From the NCBI RefSeq assembly GCF_032930845.1, contig NZ_CP136758.1, forward strand, positions 914,501 through 978,500: DNA of 64,000 bases, read 5' to 3'. A program made the translations under genes and the position numbers. The notes below the pieces were generated by a model. The model was not told where the DNA came from, did no database searches, and was given only the letters and a program-made list of their open reading frames with translations. Below are positions 47,939 through 57,030 of the stretch, one piece after another (within the stretch, counting starts at the first letter, position 1; every line of letters starts with the position of its first letter). The stretch is from Parvularcula sp. LCG005. Its GTDB lineage: Bacteria > Pseudomonadota > Alphaproteobacteria > Caulobacterales > Parvularculaceae.

Positions 47939-48562
47939 TCAGGCCTCCGCCCCATCATAGCTGTCCTCGAACTCATCCTCCTCGTCGGATGCCGCGGTTT
48001 CCTTGCGGGGCGCGGATGATTTGCGCCCGATGACGCCTTCGAGGCTGGTGAGGTCGATGAACTGGTCGGCCTGGCGGCGAATGTCGTCGGAGGCCATGGG
48101 CGGCTGGGTGCTCATGGTCGAGACGCAGATGACGCGACAGCCGCGTTGCTGCACTTTCTCAATGGCGTGCCGGAAGTCACCATTGCCGGTAAACAGCACG
48201 ATGCAGTCAAGTTTCTCCGCCATCAGAACCATATCGACGGCCAGTTCAATGTCGACGGAGCCGCGATAGCGTTTGCGCCCTTGGGCATCCGTGTATTCGC
48301 GGGCAACCTTCGTCACCATCTGGAAGCCGTTATAGTCGAGCCAGTCGACGAGCGGCCGCAAGGGGGAATAGTCCTGATCGCGGTCTTCCTGCATCGCCGT
48401 GTAGTAATAGGCCCGGACGAGGCGCGTTTCTTCGCGCGTCCGTTGCAGCAGCCGTTTGTAGTCGATATCAAAGCCGAGATTGCGAGCTGTTTTATAGAGA
48501 TTGGCGCCGTCAATAAAAATTGCGGTCCGATCATCGGGGTCCAGACCCATCCAGTCCTGCAT
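47939..48562 (-). CDS. NYN domain protein (LabA/DUF88 family)
   Basis: This 207-residue cytoplasmic protein has a PIN-like NYN domain with the acidic triad typical of nucleases: AIFIDGANLYKTAR, GSVDIELAVDMVLMAEK and VLFTGNGDFRHAIEKV. A Ser/Glu-rich tail follows. RNA cleavage is likely by family but unproved. The ATG at 48562 has GGAGG eight bases upstream; a TTG at 48577 is in frame. It is divergent from folK, and the NYN/folK/rpoZ neighbourhood is common in alphaproteobacteria. Confidence 0.88.
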   Translation of the reverse strand: MQDWMGLDPDDRTAIFIDGANLYKTARNLGFDIDYKRLLQRTREETRLVRAYYYTAMQEDRDQDYSPLRPLVDWLDYNGFQMVTKVAREYTDAQGRKRYRGSVDIELAVDMVLMAEKLDCIVLFTGNGDFRHAIEKVQQRGCRVICVSTMSTQPPMASDDIRRQADQFIDLTSLEGVIGRKSSAPRKETAASDEEDEFEDSYDGAEA

Positions 48563-48657
48563 GAAAATATCCTCCAACCTTATTTATTTATTGTGCCGAT
48601 GCTTGGCGCCCGGTCATGATGAAGCGGCGAAACTAGCTCAATTAAGTTCGGAAGCAA

Positions 48658-49164
48658 ATGCCCCAAATCCATGTAGGCGTCGGATCGAACAAGACTTTTT
48701 GGCAGGCACCTTCCGCCGAACTGGTACATGGTGCGTATGCTGCCTTGCAGTGTCTGGGCACCGATGCGGTAATGTCACCGCTCTATCGCAGCGCAGCATG
48801 GCCTGACGCGACCCAGCCTCCCTATGTGAACGCGGTCGTTCGCCTCTCAACGTCCCTGCCGCCACAGGCGGTGCTGGTGGCGCTGCAGGCCATTGAGGCC
48901 GCATTCGGCCGTGTACGGTTCGATGATCCTGCCCGCCGATATGCGCCGCGCACGATGGATCTGGACCTTTTGGATTATGAAGGCGTGGTGCAGGCCGACA
49001 CGGCCCTGACCCTGCCGCACCCGGCGATAGCGCAGCGGGATTTTGTGCTGCTGCCGCTGCGGGATGTTACGCCCAAATGGCAACATCCCGTCACGGGGCA
49101 GGGGATTGGCGCGATGATCGAGGCCCTGCCTCTGGGGACGGCCAAGCGCCTCGGCGGGGGCTAG
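48658..49164 (+). CDS. folK: HPPK: hydroxymethyl-dihydropterin pyrophosphokinase
   Basis: Transfers diphosphate from ATP to 6-hydroxymethyl-dihydropterin, the step before FolP. The 168-residue length is normal. Core motifs are VGVGSNKT at the start, YVNAVVRLSTSL, RYAPRTMDLDLL (family R-x-x-x-R-T-x-D-x-D) and LPHPAIAQRDFVLLPL, the most diagnostic block. The ribosome site is poor. rpoZ follows after 64 bases. Confidence 0.93.
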   Translation: MPQIHVGVGSNKTFWQAPSAELVHGAYAALQCLGTDAVMSPLYRSAAWPDATQPPYVNAVVRLSTSLPPQAVLVALQAIEAAFGRVRFDDPARRYAPRTMDLDLLDYEGVVQADTALTLPHPAIAQRDFVLLPLRDVTPKWQHPVTGQGIGAMIEALPLGTAKRLGGG

Positions 49165-49228
49165 GCCCTTGCCACAGCGGCCAATCCCCGTTATACGGCC
49201 CGTTTCCAAGTGAATAGCGAGATTTTGC

Positions 49229-49594
49229 ATGGCGCGCGTTACCGTCGAAGACTGTATCGATAAAGTCGACAACCGGTTTGATCTGGTCCTGCTGGCCGCC
49301 CACCGGGCACGCCTGATTGCTGCAGGTTCACCGATCCTGGTTGAGCGCGAGCGTGACAAGAACCCCGTCGTCGCTTTGCGTGAGCTGGCGGATGACAAGG
49401 TCAAATCCGCAGAAATCATCGAAGATCTGGTCACATCGCTGCAGACGCAGCTGGATATGGACGAGCCTGATGAGGCCGAAGGTCTGGCGGCTGAAAAAGC
49501 GGACCTTCCAGAGCACGACACGGTTTCTGAAGAAGATCTGCTCAAGCACCTTCAACAGACCGGCATGGCGCCACTTTCGCCGTCGAACAAATAG
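49229..49594 (+). CDS. rpoZ: RNA polymerase omega subunit
   Basis: Assembles with and stabilises the beta-prime subunit. This 121-residue protein opens [19 protein letters not shown], the family N-terminus, with [11 protein letters not shown] and [14 protein letters not shown] following. The tail from about residue 75 is acidic and variable. Together with RSH downstream it forms the usual rpoZ-rsh pair, fitting because omega takes part in the ppGpp response. 32 bases separate the two genes. Confidence 0.96.
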   Translation: MARVTVEDCIDKVDNRFDLVLLAAHRARLIAAGSPILVERERDKNPVVALRELADDKVKSAEIIEDLVTSLQTQLDMDEPDEAEGLAAEKADLPEHDTVSEEDLLKHLQQTGMAPLSPSNK

Positions 49595-49626
49595 CAATCG
49601 GCTGGGGGTCATGCCATATATGACCC

Positions 49627-52008
49627 ATGGCGACCGAAGGCACACCTCCTCATGAGACGGAAATCCCGTCGGATCCATCGACGCGTCCAGTTGCGACGCG
49701 CGGTGGCGAGATCCGCACGCAAGATCAGCTTTCTCAGAGTTCAGCATTTGAAGACCGTGGAGCGGATGTTCCGCGTCCTGCGGCGACGGCAGAATCGCAC
49801 GCGATAGGCACGTCGGGCCCACCGCCGGGCTTTATCCGGCAGTATGAGCTCGTCGATCTCGTCAAATCCTACGACCCCCACGCCGATGAAGACCTGCTCA
49901 ACAAGGCCTATGTCTTTGCCATGCGCGCCCATGGCGAGCAGAAGCGTTCAAGCGGCGATCCGTATTTTACGCATCCCTTGGCGGTGGCGGCGATCCTGAC
50001 GGATCTAAGGCTCGATCCGGCGACGATCGCTACGGCCCTGTTGCATGACGTCGTCGAAGACACCGATGTCTCAATCAAGGATATAGAGAATGCCTTTGGC
50101 CCAGAGGTCGCGCGCCTGGTCGACGGAGTCACGAAAATCTCCAAGCGCGAGCTCGCCCCGGACACAGATGGCAAGGCGGAGAATTTTGCCAAGTTCATCC
50201 TGGCGACCGCCAAGGACGTCCGTGTACTGCTGGTCAAGCTGGCGGACCGCCTGCATAACATGCGGACACTGAATTATATTTCCAAGGTCGAGAAGCGTGA
50301 GCGCATCGCCCGTGAGACGATGGAAATCTACGCCCCCATGGCGGGACGGATCGGCGTGCAGCAGGTCAAAGAAGAGCTCGAGGATCTCAGCTTCCGCTAT
50401 CTCAATCCCGGTGCCTTTGATGCCATTCAGGAATCGCTGACAAAGCTGGCCGAGGACAAGGTCCGGGACGTGGTGGCGTTGGCTCAGACCCTGCGCGTCC
50501 AGCTGGCCGATGCCGGGCTGTCGGCCGAGATCTATTCACGGGAAAAACGGGCATTCTCCATCTGGCGGAAGATGCAGCGCAAGCGGTCGACCTTCGAAGA
50601 GCTGGCGGACATCTACGCGTTCCGTGTCCTCGTGGACAGCGTCGAGGACTGCTACCGCGCGCTGGGCATTATTCACCGGGCCTTCCCGATGATCCCCGGC
50701 GAATTCGACGACTATATCTCGACGCCCAAACCCAATGGCTATCAGTCCATCCACACGGCGGTCATCGCTTCACGGGCCGATGTGCAGGGGCAGCGTGTCG
50801 AGGTGCAGATCCGGTCAAAGGACATGCATGACACGGCCGAACGCGGTGTTGCGGCGCATTGGCGGTACAAGGACCAGACGAGCCGCCAGGGCGGTGGGGA
50901 CAGTGTCGAGCTGGGTCGCGATGGCCGCTATTCAGCCTATGACTGGTTGCGGGGCGTCATTGAAACGCTGAATACGGACGAATCTGGCACGGCGTTTCTC
51001 GAGCAGGCCCGGATCGACCTCTACCACGATCAGGTTTTCCCTTTTACGCCCAAGGGTCGCGTTATTCCGCTACCTATCGGGGCGACGGCGCTGGATTTTG
51101 CCTATGCGCTGCATACGGAAATCGGTGACCGGTTCTCTGGCGCCAAGATCAACGGTGTGCGGCGTCCGAACAGGACACCGCTGCGAAATGGGGACGTCGT
51201 CACGGTTCTCAAAAGCGACCATGCTGCCATCCCCACGGGTTGGGAGAGCTTCGTCGTCACGGGCGCGGCCAAATCCGGTATCCGCCGGCGGATCCGCCAG
51301 CTGCAGCGGCAGGAGCAGTACGAGCTTGGGGAGCGAATCATCGCCTCGACATTTGGTGCGCGCGACCTGCCGTTTTCAGCCAAGGCGCTTGAAGATGCCG
51401 GGCAGCGGCTTGGCTTTGCCACGACCAAGGAATTCTACGAGGCTGTGGGCCGCATGGATGTCAGCGGCCGTACGGTTCTGCAGACGGTGTTCCCGAACCT
51501 CGACATGGCGCCCACGGACGCCGTCGAACGCTCCCTTCATCGCGGTGACAACGTCCCGCGGGGGATCGTCTCTCTCGCGGGCGTCACGCCGGGGGCGGCG
51601 GTTCGCCTGGGGACGTGCTGCGGCCCTCTGCCGGGCGAGCGCATTGTCGGGGTGAAGGGCGAGAATGGCGCCATCATGGCGCACCGGATCGACTGCGAAC
51701 GGCTGGCGCATGCGGATGACGAGGAATGGCTCAACCTGTCCTGGACGTTCCGGGACAATACCCAGTTCGCGGTGCCGATCGTCATCACGGTGAACAACCG
51801 GACCGGCGCTTTAGGCCATATCGGGTCGATGCTGGCGCGCTACGGGGTCGATATCGTCGACCTGCGCCTTGAACATCGGGAGGTTGATTTTTCGGACCTG
51901 TGCGTCGACATCGCGGTTCGTGATGCCAAGCATCTGAACAATGTGCTGACCGGTCTGCGCGCATCCAACTATGTGGTGGCGGCGGACCGTGTCGAGGAAA
52001 CAGGATAA
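49627..52008 (+). CDS. rsh: bifunctional (p)ppGpp synthetase/hydrolase (RelA/SpoT homologue)
   Basis: Single Rsh of the alphaproteobacterial type, making and degrading (p)ppGpp. It has 793 residues. The HD hydrolase has the pair H140-D141 (LLHDVVEDTD) and KLADRLHNMRTL. The synthetase contains FDDYISTPKPNGYQSIHT. TGS follows (FPFTPKGRVIPLPIGATALD), then the C-terminal zinc-finger/RIS region (GTCCGPLPGERIVG) and an ACT domain. The first ~68 residues are a Pro/Ser/Thr-rich stretch before RQYELVDLVKSYDP, longer than in most relatives; there is no later ATG before the domain. Confidence 0.96.
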   Translation: MATEGTPPHETEIPSDPSTRPVATRGGEIRTQDQLSQSSAFEDRGADVPRPAATAESHAIGTSGPPPGFIRQYELVDLVKSYDPHADEDLLNKAYVFAMRAHGEQKRSSGDPYFTHPLAVAAILTDLRLDPATIATALLHDVVEDTDVSIKDIENAFGPEVARLVDGVTKISKRELAPDTDGKAENFAKFILATAKDVRVLLVKLADRLHNMRTLNYISKVEKRERIARETMEIYAPMAGRIGVQQVKEELEDLSFRYLNPGAFDAIQESLTKLAEDKVRDVVALAQTLRVQLADAGLSAEIYSREKRAFSIWRKMQRKRSTFEELADIYAFRVLVDSVEDCYRALGIIHRAFPMIPGEFDDYISTPKPNGYQSIHTAVIASRADVQGQRVEVQIRSKDMHDTAERGVAAHWRYKDQTSRQGGGDSVELGRDGRYSAYDWLRGVIETLNTDESGTAFLEQARIDLYHDQVFPFTPKGRVIPLPIGATALDFAYALHTEIGDRFSGAKINGVRRPNRTPLRNGDVVTVLKSDHAAIPTGWESFVVTGAAKSGIRRRIRQLQRQEQYELGERIIASTFGARDLPFSAKALEDAGQRLGFATTKEFYEAVGRMDVSGRTVLQTVFPNLDMAPTDAVERSLHRGDNVPRGIVSLAGVTPGAAVRLGTCCGPLPGERIVGVKGENGAIMAHRIDCERLAHADDEEWLNLSWTFRDNTQFAVPIVITVNNRTGALGHIGSMLARYGVDIVDLRLEHREVDFSDLCVDIAVRDAKHLNNVLTGLRASNYVVAADRVEETG

Positions 52009-52012
52009 AGAC

Positions 52013-52597
52013 ATGACGCAGGACGAGGTTTTGGCGGTATTTGAGGAATGTGGTGCGCTCCTGAAAGGGCATTTCGTTCTGTCATCCGGACGCCACGCCG
52101 ACACCTATCTCAACAAATCAATCGTCTCCATGTATCCTCAGCCAACGGAGAAACTTTGCCGCGCGCTGGCGACACTCATCAAGTCGCGGTTTGGAGAGCA
52201 GCCAACGGCCGTCATCGCCCCTGCGATGGGCGCGATCATCTTCGGCTATGAAACGGCGCGGCATCTTGGCCTCCCATCCATGTTCATGGAGCGGGTCGAT
52301 GGCGAGTTTCAGCTCCGCCGCGGTTTCGGCGTGACGGCTGGTCAGAAAGTGATCGTTGTCGAGGACATCGTGTCTACCGGCCTGTCGAGCCGTGAGACCC
52401 TGGATGCTGTGCGCAAGGCGGGCGGCGTCCCCTTGGGGTTGGCGTGCCTCATCGACCGCTCTGGCGGCACGGTCGACCTTGGCGTGCCGATGTTGCCTCT
52501 CGTGACCATGAATGTGGAAAGTTGGCCTGCGGATGATCTGCCGCCGCATCTGAAGAATGTTCCGGCCGTCAAACCCGGCAGCCGGGGCCTGAAATGA
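52013..52597 (+). CDS. pyrE: orotate phosphoribosyltransferase
   Basis: Joins orotate to PRPP to give OMP in pyrimidine synthesis. This 194-residue protein has the PRPP motif [17 protein letters not shown], an N-terminal [17 protein letters not shown] and [10 protein letters not shown]. It is of the short alphaproteobacterial type. The ATG at 52013 has AGGA eight bases upstream and starts just five bases after the rsh stop. Its stop overlaps the pdxJ start (ATGA). Confidence 0.95.
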   Translation: MTQDEVLAVFEECGALLKGHFVLSSGRHADTYLNKSIVSMYPQPTEKLCRALATLIKSRFGEQPTAVIAPAMGAIIFGYETARHLGLPSMFMERVDGEFQLRRGFGVTAGQKVIVVEDIVSTGLSSRETLDAVRKAGGVPLGLACLIDRSGGTVDLGVPMLPLVTMNVESWPADDLPPHLKNVPAVKPGSRGLK

Positions 52598-53394
52598 TCT
52601 GGGGTGAGAACAGCCCAAAGGGCCCGAATCCCGCGGCTGAGCGGCCCGCCTGTCGCCTTGGCGTCAATATTGACCACGTCGCGACACTGCGAAATGCGCG
52701 CGGCGGTGTGGACCCCGACCCGGTGCGCGCGGCCCAGCTGGCCATCATGGCCGGCGCTGACGGCATCACCGCTCACTTGCGTGAAGACCGGCGTCACATT
52801 CGCGATGAGGACATGGCTCGTCTGAAAAATGAGGTGGATGCCCCCCTCAATTTCGAAATGGCGGCTACGGACGAAATGGTGGAGATATGCCTCCGAACGG
52901 CGCCCCATGCGGCGTGCCTCGTACCAGAAAAACGTGAAGAGCGCACAACAGAAGGTGGCCTCGACGTGGCGGGACAGGCGGACAGTCTCCGTCCTAAGAT
53001 CGAGCGACTGCGGGATGCTGGTATCCGCGTTTCATTGTTCATCGATCCCGATCCACGGCAGATCGAGGCGGCCGTGGCGCTGGGCGCGCCGGTCGTTGAG
53101 CTCCACACTGGAGAATACCAGCAGGCAGCGCTTTCCACGACCCCCGCGCTAATTCAAAAGACATTCGATGCGATCGAACAGGCAGCGCGGCTGGGTGACG
53201 AAATGGGGTTGGAAATCCACGCCGGTCACGGCCTGAATTTCCAGAATGTGTCGAATATTGCCGCGATCCCGGCCATGCGCGAGCTGAATATCGGTCATTT
53301 CCTGATTGGCGAGGCCGTTTTCATGGGCCTCGACAAGGCGGTCCGCGAAATGGGACGGCTGATCGCCGATGCCCGAAGCGGGCGCCTCGTATGA
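52594..53394 (+). CDS. pdxJ: pyridoxine 5'-phosphate synthase
   Basis: Condenses 1-deoxyxylulose-5-phosphate with aminoacetone phosphate to pyridoxine phosphate (DXP-dependent B6 route). This 266-residue TIM barrel has [39 protein letters not shown] and [15 protein letters not shown], which carry the catalytic His and Glu residues. About 20 extra residues precede the usual start; the ATGA overlap with pyrE supports this codon. Confidence 0.96.
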   Translation: MIWGENSPKGPNPAAERPACRLGVNIDHVATLRNARGGVDPDPVRAAQLAIMAGADGITAHLREDRRHIRDEDMARLKNEVDAPLNFEMAATDEMVEICLRTAPHAACLVPEKREERTTEGGLDVAGQADSLRPKIERLRDAGIRVSLFIDPDPRQIEAAVALGAPVVELHTGEYQQAALSTTPALIQKTFDAIEQAARLGDEMGLEIHAGHGLNFQNVSNIAAIPAMRELNIGHFLIGEAVFMGLDKAVREMGRLIADARSGRLV

Positions 53395-53822
53395 TCATCG
53401 GCCTGGGCAGTGACCTGATCGACATCCGGCGCGTGGAAAAAAGCCTCGAGCGCTATGGCGAGAGGTTCACGCACCGCGTCTTTACGGAGGTCGAACGGGC
53501 CAAATCAGACCGGCGCCATCAACGCGCCGCCTCTTACGCCAAGAGGTTTGCTGCAAAAGAGGCCCTGTCCAAGGCATTGGGGACGGGGATCAATCAGGGC
53601 GTGTATTGGCGCGACATGGGGGTGGTGAACCTTCCCGGTGGCAAACCAACGATGAAACTGACAGGCGGTGCGGCGGAAAAACTGCGCCAATTGACGCCGC
53701 CGGGCCACCAGATGGAGGTCCATTTAACGATTACCGATGATTATCCACTGGCCCAGGCCTTTGTGATCCTTTACGCTACCCCGACGCCGACAGACGGCCA
53801 GAGTGAATCAGGACGTGACTGA
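53391..53822 (+). CDS. acpS: holo-[acyl-carrier-protein] synthase
   Basis: Attaches phosphopantetheine from CoA to ACP. This 143-residue protein has the family signatures [13 protein letters not shown] (Mg-binding Asp8) and [18 protein letters not shown], with [10 protein letters not shown] later. It is translationally coupled to pdxJ by ATGA. The end overlaps the lepB start by 20 bases. Confidence 0.95.
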   Translation: MIIGLGSDLIDIRRVEKSLERYGERFTHRVFTEVERAKSDRRHQRAASYAKRFAAKEALSKALGTGINQGVYWRDMGVVNLPGGKPTMKLTGGAAEKLRQLTPPGHQMEVHLTITDDYPLAQAFVILYATPTPTDGQSESGRD

Positions 53823-54624
53823 AAACATCAACTCCCCAGAATCTGCTGACGAGATGCCCGATGAGGCTGATGAGCAGTCAATGACCGCCGCTGAAGAGGC
53901 GTGGGACATTGCCAAAACCGTATTGATCGCCGTCGCTGTGACCCTGTTTGTGCGGTTTTTCTTCTTTCAGCCGTTCAATATCCCTTCGGCGTCCATGCAG
54001 CCGACCTTGATGGTTGGGGACTTTGTGGTCGTCAACAAGATGTCCCACGGCTACTCAAAGGCGTCGCTGATCTATCCGCTGACCCGGATGCCAAGCGAAG
54101 GACGCCTGTTCGGCAGTGCGCCGGACGCGGGCGAAGTCATCGTCTTCAAGAACCCCTATGACCGCAACCGCGACTACATCAAGCGCGTCATCGGCACGGC
54201 CGGTGACCGGATCCAGGTGATTGGCGGGGTGCTGCATATCAATGGCCAGCCGGTTGAGCGGGAATACCTGGCTGATCGCCGCCCCGAATGCTCCGATCCC
54301 GATCCGCGCGCGAAGGTCTATCGCGAAACCATGCCAGATGGCGGCCCGAGCTATATCGTGCAGGAATGCCATGGCGACAATTACAACCTCGACAACACCA
54401 AGGTCTTTACCGTGGGTGAGGGACAATTGTTCATGATGGGCGACAATCGGGACAATTCTTCCGACAGCCGTACCCCGATCGTCCAGATGGTCGAAATGCA
54501 CCAGGTCGTTGGCCGGGCCACAAATATCGCTTTCTCCGTAGACGGCAGCAAGGCGCATCTGTGGGAGCCATGGAAATGGCCGATGGCCATTCGCTACAGC
54601 CGGATGTTTGATCACGTTGAGTAA
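53803..54624 (+). CDS. lepB: signal peptidase I
   Basis: Cleaves signal peptides of exported proteins, active site in the periplasm. This 273-residue protein has an acidic N-terminal stretch, one membrane helix ([17 protein letters not shown]), the nucleophile Ser64 in PSASMQPT, the general base Lys127 in [12 protein letters not shown] and the family motif [11 protein letters not shown]. The start is uncertain: GTG at 53803 or GTG at 53815, both inside acpS, or ATG at 53854. It is followed without gap by rnc. Confidence 0.95.
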   Translation: MNQDVTENINSPESADEMPDEADEQSMTAAEEAWDIAKTVLIAVAVTLFVRFFFFQPFNIPSASMQPTLMVGDFVVVNKMSHGYSKASLIYPLTRMPSEGRLFGSAPDAGEVIVFKNPYDRNRDYIKRVIGTAGDRIQVIGGVLHINGQPVEREYLADRRPECSDPDPRAKVYRETMPDGGPSYIVQECHGDNYNLDNTKVFTVGEGQLFMMGDNRDNSSDSRTPIVQMVEMHQVVGRATNIAFSVDGSKAHLWEPWKWPMAIRYSRMFDHVE

Positions 54625-55336
54625 GCCGTCTGCTGCCGACACCCGTGAGGCACGGGCTGTCGAAGAGGCCCTTGGTCACGAGTTCAAGGACCGTTCTCTT
54701 CTGGCCCGGGCCCTGACTCATGCAAGCCTGGCTGGCAGCGGCGTGCGCGACCTCGAACGTCTTGAATTCCTTGGCGATCGCGTACTGGGTCTGATGACAG
54801 CCGAGGCCTTGTGGCGTCGCTATCCCAACATGTCCGAGGGCGAACTGGCGCCGCGCCTGAACGCATTGGTGCGTAAGGAAACCTGCGCCGAGGCTGCGCG
54901 GTTCTGGAATGTCGGCCAGGCCCTTCACCTGTCCACGGGTGAAGAACGGGCCGGCGGCCGGGAAAAGGACGCCATTCTGGGTGATGCCTGCGAGGCGTTG
55001 CTCGGGGCGCTCTATATCGATGGCGGGCTGGCCGCGGCAGAGCGCGCCTACGAGCCGTTCTGGGGCGAGCGCTTTGATGATCTGTCTGCTGACCATCGCG
55101 ACGCCAAAACGGCGCTGCAGGAATGGGCGCAGGAGTTCGGTCATGGTACGCCGATTTACAAGGATATTGCGCGGGACGGCCCCGACCACGCGCCAGTGTT
55201 CACCGTTTCTGTCAGCGTCCATGACCTTGAACCGGAGCGGGCCAAGGGGACGAACAAGCGCGATGCGCAAATGAAAGCGGCCGAGGCTATGCTCCGCCGC
55301 GAAGGAGTCTGGAATAAAAATGGCCGCCGAAAATAA
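54608..55336 (+). CDS. rnc: ribonuclease III
   Basis: Cuts double-stranded RNA, including rRNA precursors. It has about 242 residues. The RNase III signature is LERLEFLGDRVLGL and the second acidic block is KDAILGDACEALLGALYIDGG. A double-stranded RNA-binding domain is C-terminal (TALQEWAQEFGHGTPIYKDI; GTNKRDAQMKAAEAML). There is no ATG near the start; TTG at 54608 or 54617, both within the lepB end, is used. It overlaps era by 17 bases. Confidence 0.95.
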   Translation: MITLSKPSAADTREARAVEEALGHEFKDRSLLARALTHASLAGSGVRDLERLEFLGDRVLGLMTAEALWRRYPNMSEGELAPRLNALVRKETCAEAARFWNVGQALHLSTGEERAGGREKDAILGDACEALLGALYIDGGLAAAERAYEPFWGERFDDLSADHRDAKTALQEWAQEFGHGTPIYKDIARDGPDHAPVFTVSVSVHDLEPERAKGTNKRDAQMKAAEAMLRREGVWNKNGRRK

Positions 55337-56291
55337 TCAGGACGGCGCCCCCCATTGCGGCATCGTGGCCGTACTGGGCGCGCCGAATGCCGGTAAATCG
55401 ACATTCGTCAATCGCATGGTTGGCGCCAAAGTGTCGATCGTCACGCAGAAGGTGCAGACGACGCGCGCCCGTATTCGCGGCATCGCGATGGAGGGGGCCG
55501 CCCAGATCATCTATATCGACACGCCGGGCATCTTTGCGCCCAAGCGCAAGCTGGATGAAGCAATGGTGTCTGCCGCCTGGGAAGGCATGGACGGTGCGGA
55601 TGTCACGCTGTTGATGGTCGACGCGCCGGCCTATATTGGCCGGGAGACCGGTGAGGGCGGGGCGGCATCGCGCCGTTCTGCTGAAGATACCGACCGCATC
55701 ATCGAGGGGCTGATCAGGGAGGAGCGCAAGGCCATCCTTGTCCTGAACAAGATCGACGGTATGCAGCGTGACCGCCTGCTTGGCCTCGCCCAGTCGCTGA
55801 ACGAAAAGGACATCTTCACTGATACGTTCATGATCTCAGCCGCCAAGGGGCTAGGTACGGACGATCTACGCGCTTATCTGGCGGGCCAGATGCCCAAGGG
55901 CCCTTATCTCTATCCTGAAGATCAGCTCTCGGACATTTCCGACAGATTGATGGCGGCCGAAGTGACCCGCGAGAAGCTGTTCCTGCGACTGCACCAGGAA
56001 CTGCCTTATGCCCTCACGGTGGAAACTGAGACCTGGAAACGGACCGCGAAAGGCGAGCTGAGGATTGAGCAGGTCATCTTTGTTGAACGAGAAGGTCAGC
56101 GGGCCCTCGTTCTTGGACAAAAAGGAAAGACCATCTCCACCATTGGCAAGATGGCGCGCGAAGAACTGACCGAAATGCTGGGTGAGCCCGTGCATCTGTT
56201 CCTGTTCGTGAAGGTTCGCGAAGACTGGACACAGGATGCAGAGCGGTTCCGTTCCATGGGCCTTGAGGGGCTGCCGACCAAGGCGCGTTGA
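55320..56291 (+). CDS. era: GTPase Era
   Basis: Binds 16S rRNA and couples 30S maturation to GTP. This 323-residue protein has G1 GAPNAGKS at 20-27, G3 DTPG, G4 NKID, and a C-terminal KH domain (GQRALVLGQKGKTISTIGKM). About 20 residues (around YIGRETGEGGAASRRSAEDT) form an insertion between G3 and G4 relative to E. coli Era. It overlaps rnc at the start, and the stop shares one base with the recO ATG. Confidence 0.96.
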   Translation: MAAENNQDGAPHCGIVAVLGAPNAGKSTFVNRMVGAKVSIVTQKVQTTRARIRGIAMEGAAQIIYIDTPGIFAPKRKLDEAMVSAAWEGMDGADVTLLMVDAPAYIGRETGEGGAASRRSAEDTDRIIEGLIREERKAILVLNKIDGMQRDRLLGLAQSLNEKDIFTDTFMISAAKGLGTDDLRAYLAGQMPKGPYLYPEDQLSDISDRLMAAEVTREKLFLRLHQELPYALTVETETWKRTAKGELRIEQVIFVEREGQRALVLGQKGKTISTIGKMAREELTEMLGEPVHLFLFVKVREDWTQDAERFRSMGLEGLPTKAR

Positions 56292-57028
56292 TGGTGGAGT
56301 GGACCGACAACGCCATCGTACTGGCCAATCGTCCGCAAGGGGAAAACCATTCGGTCGGTATTCTTTTTACTGAAGAGCACGGCGCGACCGGCGGTCTTGT
56401 CTATGGCGGGCAGGGGCGCGGGAAATCCCCCCTGATGCAGGCGGGCAATGGGGTGCGCGCCGTCTGGAAGGCCAAGGGGGAGAACGCCCTTGGTCATTTT
56501 GACCTCGAACTTGTCGAGGCGCGCGCAGCGCACGCCATGCAGGACCGAATGGCCCTCATGGCCCTGCACCTCGTGACAGACATTCTCTATGCGGTGCTTC
56601 CCGAGGGGGCGGCCTATCCACCGCTGTATAAGGCGACCTGTGCCCTTCTCGATCATCTGGATGAGCAGACGATCTGGCCAATCCTCTTGGTTCAGTGGGA
56701 GCTTGGCGTTCTGGAGGCGCTTGGCTACGGGCTCACGCTCGATCGCTGTGTCGCCACCGGACGTCTTCTTGAAGACGGTGCGTCATTGGCCTTCGTTTCA
56801 CCCAAATCCGGCGGGGCCGTCAGTGTTGAGGCGGGCATGCCGTATAAGGATAAATTGCTGCCGCTACCTGCTTTCATGACGGGCCTGGGGGATCCCACCC
56901 TGCCGGACGTCAAGGCTGCGTTGCGGACAACGGGCTATTTTCTCGGAGAGAAACTGCTTGGCGCCGCGGGCAAGGAGCTGCCCGAAAGCCGTGAGCGTTA
57001 CATCAACCGGCTGCGCGCCGACGTCTGA
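56291..57028 (+). CDS. recO: DNA repair protein RecO
   Basis: Mediator that loads RecA on SSB-coated DNA in the RecFOR path. This 245-residue protein has the OB-fold N-terminus (WTDNAIVLANRPQGENHSVG, GLVYGGQGRGKSPLMQ) and a helical C-terminal part (LGVLEALGYGLTLDRCVATG). The zinc cysteines of many RecO proteins are reduced. The ATG is coupled to era by TGATG. It ends two bases before the convergent uvrC stop. Confidence 0.93.
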   Translation: MVEWTDNAIVLANRPQGENHSVGILFTEEHGATGGLVYGGQGRGKSPLMQAGNGVRAVWKAKGENALGHFDLELVEARAAHAMQDRMALMALHLVTDILYAVLPEGAAYPPLYKATCALLDHLDEQTIWPILLVQWELGVLEALGYGLTLDRCVATGRLLEDGASLAFVSPKSGGAVSVEAGMPYKDKLLPLPAFMTGLGDPTLPDVKAALRTTGYFLGEKLLGAAGKELPESRERYINRLRADV

Positions 57029-57030
57029 TA

